A stretch of DNA of 64,000 nucleotides from Bedellia somnulentella (Eukaryota > Arthropoda > Insecta > Lepidoptera > Bedelliidae). Below, piece by piece: positions 57,143 through 64,000 of the stretch; the first letter of the stretch is position 1, and the number at the start of each line of letters is the position of its first letter. The translations under genes and the position numbers were made by a program. The DNA lies in the NCBI GenBank assembly GCA_963576735.1, contig OY755178.1:4278001-4342000 (forward strand). Reading direction: 5' to 3'. The notes under the pieces were generated by a model that saw nothing but the letters and a program-made list of their open reading frames with translations, had not been told where the DNA came from and did no database searches.

Positions 57143-60100
57143 TATTATTATTATTAGACGGGCGGTAAACGCCACGGGTTTCCGCACTGAGCCCGACATG
57201 GCGGACCATTGTACGTGGACCAAGTGGTCAACTAGCTCTCCCAGCCTAATTCCGTCCAGAAGGCAAGTAGCTTATCCAGGTCAGCTACCGCCCCTGGGAG
57301 CGACTTTATTGTTCCTATAGTGTTTTTTCGGATATCGGCCACTCCAGTGCATTCCTGGAGCACGTGAGCGACCGTCTCATCAGCCTTCATGCACGCACGG
57401 CATAGAGAGCTGTCGGTGATGCCTATAGTGTGTAAGTGTTTGTTTAATGTGGTATGTCCTGTGAGTATTCCCGCCACTGTCCGCAGGTCCTTCCTACTAA
57501 GTCGTAGTGCGCGCCCGGTCAGCTTTATGTCAAGGGTTGGCATAGTTTCCTTTGACTGTCTGCAGCCAGGCTCTTCCTGCCAGTGTGACTTGGAGAGAGA
57601 GTGTGTGCGTTCTCTTAGCCTCGCACGCAGCTGACCAAAAGGCAGGGGGATAATCGGTTCAGGACCCTGCAGGTTCCTGGCCGACCCCGCCCTAGCCAGT
57701 TCGTCAGCCGCGTCGTTTCCCAATGAGCCGCTATGACCTTTAATCCATTGAAGGGTTATAATGTTTTTCCCGGCTACCTCCTCCAGAGCACCGTGGCACT
57801 CCAGGACTAGTCCTGAAGTGAACACACAACGATCCAGAGCCTGTAGCACAGATGCACTGTCCGAGATGATTTTGACATGCATATCGGACAGCGCACGGGC
57901 TTTGATTGCCATTGCCGCCTCAATTATTCCAAGACACTCCGCTTGGAATACCGTATTGTGGTGGCCTAGGCTTTTGGAGATTTTGATATTGAGGTCTTGT
58001 GAGTATACGCCCGCTCCAGTCCCTTGGTTGGTCTTGGAGCCATCTGTATACACACGCACCTCTTTAATATCGGAGTAGTCATGTTGTTCCTCTTCGAGTA
58101 CAACTGTGTAATTGTGCTTGGTTATAATGGTTTTTGTTATCCTATCACATGGTGCAGTAAGTAAGGGCTGGTATTGGATGGCCGCTGTATAAATATTAGT
58201 GTGTAGGATTCTGGAGTCATTTTTGAGGTGTCCTGCCTTTTTCAGCCTAAGTGAGGACATCGCTGCCTCTTGCTGTATGTGTAAGTGTAAGGGCGGCAGA
58301 TTCAGTAGCACCTGAAGAGCTGCCGTGGGTGCGGTTCTCATACAGCCCGTGATGGCCATACAGGCAAGCCGTTGCATTTTTTCTAGGTCGTTTTGGGCTG
58401 TTGTTAATCTAGTTCTCGACCACCAGACCAGTGAGCCGTAGGTTATCACAGGTCTAATAATGGTGGTATAAAGCCAGTGTACGATCTTAGGTTTTAATCC
58501 CCAGTTTTTACCTAGTATCCGCTTGCACTGCCATAGCATAGCGCTGGCTTTTTTTAAAGTGTTATCTAAATGTGGTTTCCAGCTCAGTTTGTCATCTAGG
58601 GTAATTCCTAGATATTTAACAGTCTTGGAAAGAGTGAGTTGGGTTCCAAAGAGTTTTGGAAGTTCAAAAGGGGGGAGTTTCCTTTTGTGAGTGAAAAGAA
58701 TTAGTTCAGTCTTTTTAGGGTTTACTTTCAGGTCGTATTCGTTACACCATGTCTCCACTACTCTTAATGCTTGACCCATTTGATTGCAGAGCGTGTTTAC
58801 ATGATTTCCATTTAGTAGGATAGTGAGATCGTCCGCGTAGCCTACAGTAAAGTAGCCTCGGGCATTAAGCCTCCTAAGTAGAGAGTCGACCACCATGTTC
58901 CATAGGAGTGGGGAGAGGACCCCCCCTTGGGGGCATCCTCTTGTCACAATGGCTCTGGTGGTGTCTTTTAAGGTTACTTGGACCGCTCTGAGTCTCAACA
59001 TGTTAACAACCCAACCCCTGAGTGTGGAGTTAACACGGAAGTCTTTCAGAGTTTTCTCGATACAGGGTATGTTAGTTTTATCGAAAGCACCTTCAATATC
59101 TATGAAGGTGCCTAGTGTGGATAGCTTAGTGCTGAGTGCACATTCAATTTTAGATATTACGTTGTGTAGTGCAGTCTCAGTTGATTTATCTTTAGTGAAA
59201 GCGTGTTGGTTTATATGGAGGGGTTTTTTCGCAAGTGATTTTTCTCTTATATGTCTGTCACAGAGTCTTTCCAGAGTTTTTAAGAGAAAGGATGTGAGGC
59301 TGATGGGTCTAAAGGACTTCGGGTCGGTATAGTCCGACTTACCGGGTTTGGGTATGAAAGTTACTTTGACTTCGCGCCATGGTATCGGTACATATCTGTA
59401 AGCGATGCATGATTGATATATTTTGACCAGCCAGGGGGATAGGATGTCTCTTGCCCACTGGAGCAAAGCAGGGAAGATTCCATCTAGGCCTGGTGATTTG
59501 AAGGGGTTGAAAGACTTAACCGCCCATTCAATTTGGTCATTAGTGACAAGGTCTCGTGAGAAGAGCCTGTCCGCTTCGGTAGGAGGCGTAATATGCTCCT
59601 CATTCCAGTCAATATCATCAGTATGATGACAGTCTGGGAAGTGGTTTCTAGGAGCAATTTATGTGTTTCTGTATCTGTCGTGGTGTATGTATTATCAGGT
59701 GTTTTGAGCGGCCCTACGGTGAGGTTGTTATCGGTAGACAGAATTTTTCGAACCCTAGCCGCTTTATTGTTCGATTCTATTGATCCGCAAAACTTTCGCC
59801 AAGCTTGCCTTTTGATAGATCGGATTCGTTTTTTGTAGGTGGCTAACATGTTTTTATAGTTTTCCCAGTCTGTAGGTAGCCTGGAGTTTTTAGCTTTATT
59901 GAAAAGTTTGCGTAGTTCACCGCGCATTTTTTCCAACTCCGGGGTCCACCACCTACTGGTTTCTTTCCCTGGGATTGTTGGTTGTTTAAGTGGGCAGGAG
60001 GCTTCATAAGACTCTATTATAGCTGCGGTTACTACTTTAAGGTCATTTTCAATTTGTGTAGGGCCATCTATATTCTCGTTGGTGAGTGTATTTAGCTTAC

Positions 60101-60760
60101 TTTTTAGAGAAGATCTATATGAGAGTACATTCGTAACTCGAGGGTTACGTTTAGGAGGGGGTAGTGTGTAGTCACTGGTAATGTTGAAACAGATCCGCCG
60201 ATGATCAGCGCAGCTTAGTTCTTTTGACACGTGCCAATTTGAGACTAAGTGGGACGCCCCGGTGCTAACTAGTGTAATGTCAATGATAGTTTGGCCCCTG
60301 GATGTAACCCATGTGGGCTCCGATCCTATATTTGCTATGCTAAGGTTAGTAGAGAATAAATAGGTTGATAATGCCTGTCCTCTTTGATTGGCCGCGTGGC
60401 AGCCCCACAGCGGATGATGCGCATTTGCATCGGCTCCGATGATGAGCTCAGTACCGGACTGCTCACAGTACTGCACCAGGTCGACCATTTCTTTAGGTGG
60501 GCAGTCGGCGTCACCGGGCATGTAGCAGGACGCTAGGACCACATCTGGGATCACCCTGCTAGCTGTTGTGATCTTGATAGCTATCAGGTCTCTGGAACAA
60601 TATTGGGTGAGTGGCATGCTTTGAATATATTTAGGAATATAAATGCATGCCCTTGGGTTTGTGCATGTGGTGTCGCAGATTAACTTACCTCCGATGTTAC
60701 TGAGACCACATATACGGTTTGCCCTGATCCACGGCTCCTGAATCAGAGCAGTACTGTTGT
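57143..60760 (-). mobile_element. 5'-truncated RNase H-bearing LINE
   Basis: On the - strand, flanked by a 12-bp duplication AATAAATAACAT (57131-57142 and 60761-60772), with a (TAA)n tail as in the I group. It begins inside the endonuclease domain, so ORF1 and the 5' UTR are missing. It interrupts the Harbinger element just after the Myb-like gene. Confidence 0.88.
57232..60760 (-). pseudogene. LINE polyprotein, endonuclease-RT-RNase H with a frameshift
   Basis: Endonuclease part (QEPWIRANRICGL, GADANAHHPLWGC, SCADHRRICF) from 60760 to about 59640, then a frameshift, then a long frame with RT (YRPI-like FRPISLTSFLLK, CPQGGVLSPLLWN, GYADDLTILL) and RNase H (VYTDGSKTNQG, QAECLGIIEAAM, DSASVLQAL, WIKGHSGSLGNDAADELA). 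It ends CRACMKADETVAHVLQEC, a Cys/His motif. Otherwise well preserved. Confidence 0.88.
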
Positions 60761-60772
60761 AATAAATAACAT

Positions 60773-61026
60773 ACATCTATACATACATATACATACTCAC
60801 GGCTATAAATCCCTAGAAGGGGTAGCCAGAACTAAGAAATTTTAAATTCCTCAGCCACTTTTGGAAGTTAAGTGGGGAAAAGATTGTAAAATAAAGGTTG
60901 TTGGTGATGGGTCTCCAACTGCATCGCCCAAAAATCCATTAAAAAGCCCCAATACCTTTAGTCACCTCCTATGTACACCCATGGGAAGAAACGGGGTAGT
61001 GCTATTCTAAGCCGACACTACACAGC
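60773..61026 (+). repeat. Family A repeat adjoining the LINE
   Basis: Near-consensus full copy. It starts right at the LINE target duplication. Confidence 0.8.
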
Positions 61027-61089
61027 ATAAATAAATAAGGAGTTATAAATTCAAACTAGGTGTAGTAGATTGTTGACTTTGGGATAATT

Positions 61090-61510
61090 TAAATGTTCCT
61101 TGACTTTTTAAAATAGTCATTATTAATTAAGGCTTGGAAAGATTTATCTCATTAATAAATTAATGTTTGGTTGATTGTTGTGAAATTAGTTATATATGAA
61201 TAAAGATAATTTTATTTATATATAAGTGTTCAGATGCAGAGACTGATTATAGATGACTTAAATGACATCAAGTAAGTGAGTGTATGTGATAGTGCTGTGG
61301 AAAGAATATTTCAGTTAATAAGTAAATATATAACAAATTATTATTTTTATGTATTTGTTTCTCAAAATAGGTTTAGGTTATTGATTTACAGATATTTCTA
61401 GTTTTCTTAGACTTGTTAAAATAGTTATTATTATTTAAGTCTTGAAAAGATTGATCTCAATTATAATTTATGTTTGTTTGATTGTTGTGAAATTAGTAAA
61501 GTTTATAATT
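61090..61510. repeat. Diverged local duplication
   Basis: A segment near 61100-61195 (AATAGTCATTATTAATTAAG..TTGATTGTTGTGAAATTAG) recurs at 61410-61500. GACTTAAATGACATCAAGTAAG near 61255 recurs near 62060. These look like duplicated internal parts of the Harbinger element. Confidence 0.45.
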
Positions 61511-61635
61511 ATTAATAATGTGTGATTTTGTACTGTCCTGCTGTTATGCATCTAGGCAAGCGTGTGCACTGCACCCATATTACCCTTTTTAGAGTAAGCT
61601 CAAACAAAATATTTAATGAAGTTCATACTGTAATA

Positions 61636-61812
61636 TAGACTGCCTCCGTGGTCTCGATGATAGCATTTGGTTTCAACTATGGAGGCCTCGGGTTTGATCC
61701 CCTGAGGGGTAAACTCACAAATTTAATTTGTAATATTTAACTTAGCTTGAAAGGATATTGCAGGCCTGAATCACCCTAATATCCGAAATCAAGGATGATT
61801 CTGTGCTTCGGA
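61636..61812 (+). repeat. tRNA-derived SINE of another family
   Basis: Head GCCTCCGTGGTCTCGATGAT and box B GGGTTTGATCCCCTGAG, then a tail region with GATTCTGTGCTTCGGAA, which I know from lepidopteran SINEs. It is cut off by the next SINE. Confidence 0.65.
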
Positions 61813-61817
61813 AAATT

Positions 61818-62033
61818 AATATAACATAAATGTTTACACCGAATATCCCCGAAGGCGTTGGCAGAGGTACTAATATTTCTGAACATCACATGACTGTCAC
61901 CTTATGTTCAGAGTACCCTCGTTTTGTTGGGACAGTGTAATCACTTCAATTTTGTACAAATACACTGTCATATGACTAAGTAAATGTTTTCCCTCACCGT
62001 TAACAATCATGATAAATTAACCACACATAAGTG
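61818..62033 (-). repeat. Family B SINE, partial
   Basis: Body from ATAAATGTTTACACCGAATA to AAATTAACCACACATAAG, with deletions and no tRNA-like head. Confidence 0.65.
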
Positions 62034-62109
62034 TTAAGATGCGAAGACTGACTACAGATGACTTAAATGACAACAAGTAAACTTATAACATATGATTATT
62101 TTTATATAT

Positions 62110-62542
62110 TTAATTGTTTCGAATTAATAAATTATTCATTATATGCATTCTTTTAATTATTCCACTCTCTCTTCCTTCTTCAAAAAGATGCCCCCTTCTG
62201 ACTACTCTTAACTGTACTTGTTCCACATCCATTATTTCACCATTTAAAATGCAGATGTTATGTAACAACAAATATTCTGGGATTTTTTCTATTACAATGC
62301 AGAATACTGCGCCAGCGGGTTTTCCATAAGCCAAATGCCCTTTCAATGGACATTCTAGCTGATGAAAGGCAAAAATTTTTTTTTTTCTGGTGTTGTGTCA
62401 GATGTCTATTGTCTTTAAATGGTACCATTAAACTTTGATAGATCCCATATGCAGCATCTCTCACTAAATGGGTATCATTCGGGAAATGATTGTCAGGGTC
62501 TTGCATATAACACATCACTATATTTAGTTTAGTTTTCAACAA
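62110..62542 (-). pseudogene. Harbinger DDE nuclease remnant
   Basis: The C-terminal third of a Harbinger (DDE_Tnp_4-type) nuclease: DTHLVRDAAYGIYQSLMVPF, TQHQKKKNFCLSSARMSIER, AFGLWKTRWRS. One frameshift follows and then LLLHNICILNGEI. The N-terminal two thirds, with the first catalytic acids, are gone, so it is inactive. Confidence 0.8.
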
Positions 62543-62827
62543 TGAATGTTCAATGAGTATGTGTTAATCAATTTCAAAATTTTTTTAACTTTATAATACG
62601 TTTTTTCTTTTTACTTAACGTTGGCAAAATTACTGTGTTGAAACACGGTCAAAGGCCATTTAAGAAAAAATGAAATGAAACAAACAAGAGCGATTACAAA
62701 ATGCGTCCCGATTCGATAGACGCGCTGTTAGCACTGTTATCACTTTTAGCGCGATAACTGAATCGGACCGCAAAATATCGCTGACAGCGATAAAATCGAT
62801 TTCATCGTCATTCGGACCAGGGGGATA

Positions 62828-63435
62828 GTGATGGATGTCATTGACAGTCAATGATACTAAAATTAGGTACTACTAATATTTAATCTGTGACTAAAATGTT
62901 GCTTACATTTTTATTAAATTAAATTTCGTCGTCCTCTACTATCATCAGCTTCCACATCTTACCTTACTATCCTCCATCCTCTTTAAATGCCCGAATCATC
63001 TCACGATTCCTTTGTCTATCTTTTTTTCAATTTCATCTTTTACATCGCACTTTTCACGAATCATGTCATTTCTCACCCACATTACGTTACATTACAACCT
63101 ACTATTATTATTTACTACATTATTAATAGATTTACTTTAGTTGATTAAGAAGTTATGAATTATATTGTATTTTTAATTAAATTTAGTTAATGTTTCACGC
63201 AACGGTGGAGTAATATTATTCGAATATTTAGTTGCATTATATTATAACGAAAACTTCCAGTAAAAGCTACAGTACGATGATGGACTAGTGATAAAGATGG
63301 AAGCATGCTTCGAACATATATTTTATATTTCATTCGAATATCTTTCTCCCTCGATCATTTAACCTAACATTATTAACTTTTGTTGTGTAGTCCAATGAGG
63401 TTATATTGTACTACGCTAGTAGTTATAACTCAATG
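62828..63435. other. AT-rich flank with a decayed LINE fragment
   Basis: No gene. 62940-63085 resembles the stretch at 5450-5590 (CTCCATCC, TTTTACATCGCAC, TTCACGAATCA) and is probably a common decayed RTE-like coding remnant. Confidence 0.4.
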
Positions 63436-63662
63436 GTGTAGTCCCCTTTCTTCTCTACCCACGAGTGTCGTATGAAGCGATGTTTGGGGCTTTTTTAAGT
63501 TGTTTTTGGGGCGATTGATGCGGTTGGAGACTCATTACCAATGATACTTTATTCCTACCATCTCGTCCCCTAACAACTTCCAAATGTGACTGAGGAGTTT
63601 CTAGCTCTGAAGCTCTGGCTACCCCTTTTTGGATTTATGGCCGTGAGTATATGTATGTATGT
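63436..63662 (-). repeat. Family A repeat
   Basis: From TGTAGTCCCCTTTCTTC to GGCCGTGAGTATATG and (TATG)n. Moderately diverged. Confidence 0.7.
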
Positions 63663-63976
63663 ATAAACTTTTCTGAGGAACATCATGTCTACCTACTTCA
63701 TTCACTCTACTCTCTTACTTCTTTTGCCACATCCCACATTCGCGTAGCGAAGTAACAAGAGACAGACACCGATTGACTGGTCATCAGACTATTAATTGCT
63801 CCATTTACCACATTTCCCTTTTCGACTCTTCTTTCAATCTCTATCACTTTTTCAACTTTAGGAAACGAACTTCATAGGTATACAAACTCTATCACTTGTT
63901 CCACGCATTTATACGATTGCAAACAAGGATATTGAATTGCAGTGTTTAGTTAGCGTATAATTTTGGTAGCTTACTG

Positions 63977-64000
63977 GGGCGCCGCCGCCGCCGCCGCCGC
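63977..64000. repeat. GCC trinucleotide repeat at the window edge
   Basis: GGCGCC followed by (GCC)n up to the last base. The run continues beyond the window and stands out against AT-rich DNA. It could belong to a CpG-rich promoter or a homopolymer-coding exon outside. Confidence 0.7.

Larger units (their letters stand above)
45581..62824. mobile_element. Harbinger-type DNA transposon, decayed and full of insertions
   Basis: Perfect 46-bp inverted ends (45581-45626 and 62779-62824) starting CCCCCTGGTCCGAATGACG, flanked by ATA on both sides. Inside are remnants of the two genes expected of Harbinger elements, a Myb/SANT-like protein (+ strand, 56254-57139) and a DDE nuclease (- strand, 62110-62542). 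Most of the 17.2 kb comes from later insertions: a LINE at 45840-56161 with four nested elements, a second LINE at 57143-60760, and several short repeats. The original was perhaps 3 kb. Confidence 0.85.

Noticed and set aside
57389..59838. Several + strand ORFs over the second LINE
   Set aside because: Reverse-strand shadows of a clearly readable RT-RNase H frame.

Overview
The window looks like a piece of a moth or butterfly (Lepidoptera) nuclear chromosome. The sequence is AT-rich, its genes have many introns with canonical GT..AG sites, and about 60% or more of it is transposable elements. Several repeats are of types I know from lepidopteran genomes: tRNA-derived SINEs, short Helitrons ending in CTAG, TATG-tailed short repeats, and an element opening with an AAACCGGCCAAGTGCGAG-like block. 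I cannot name the species.

Two host genes can be read. The first is an UNC93-like membrane protein of the major facilitator superfamily on the + strand, with eight exons from 1122 to 32375 that join in frame into 484 codons plus a stop. Introns 1 and 2 are about 12 and 13 kb and packed with repeats. Intron 2 begins with a three-unit tandem duplication of exon 2 (13418-14882), followed further on by a 311-bp tRNA-like tandem array. The second gene is a TMEM70 homologue (mitochondrial ATP synthase assembly factor) on the - strand at 44259-45366, with two exons and 215 aa.

The most notable element is a complete Transib/RAG1-type DNA transposon at 17961-20863. It has a 5-bp target duplication, 37-bp terminal inverted repeats that begin with the exact heptamer CACAGTG of the V(D)J recombination signal, an AC-rich nonamer-like block 24 nt further in, and an undamaged transposase. 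All three catalytic acidic residues and the CCHH zinc ligands line up with RAG1. It sits in the fourth unit of the 311-bp array, so its insertion can be reconstructed to the base.

From 36940 to 43483 lies a Ty3/gypsy LTR retrotransposon on the - strand, with 138-bp LTRs, gag, protease, RT-RNase H and integrase. A small membrane-protein ORF precedes gag, and the same octamer GTGACTAA lies at both ORF junctions. A hAT-type MITE interrupts its pol region. From 45581 to 62824 is a decayed Harbinger-type transposon swollen by nested insertions: a full-length RNase H-bearing LINE, itself broken by an intact mariner, a Helitron, an unclassified element with an ATAG target duplication, and a hAT element that carries a further MITE. 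A second LINE, 5' truncated, lies on the opposite strand.

The rest (distal 5' region, 32.4-34.9 kb, 63-64 kb) is non-coding AT-rich DNA with degenerate repeats. The window ends in a GCC repeat. Exon joins, domain calls and element boundaries come from reading the sequence by eye; no database search was run.
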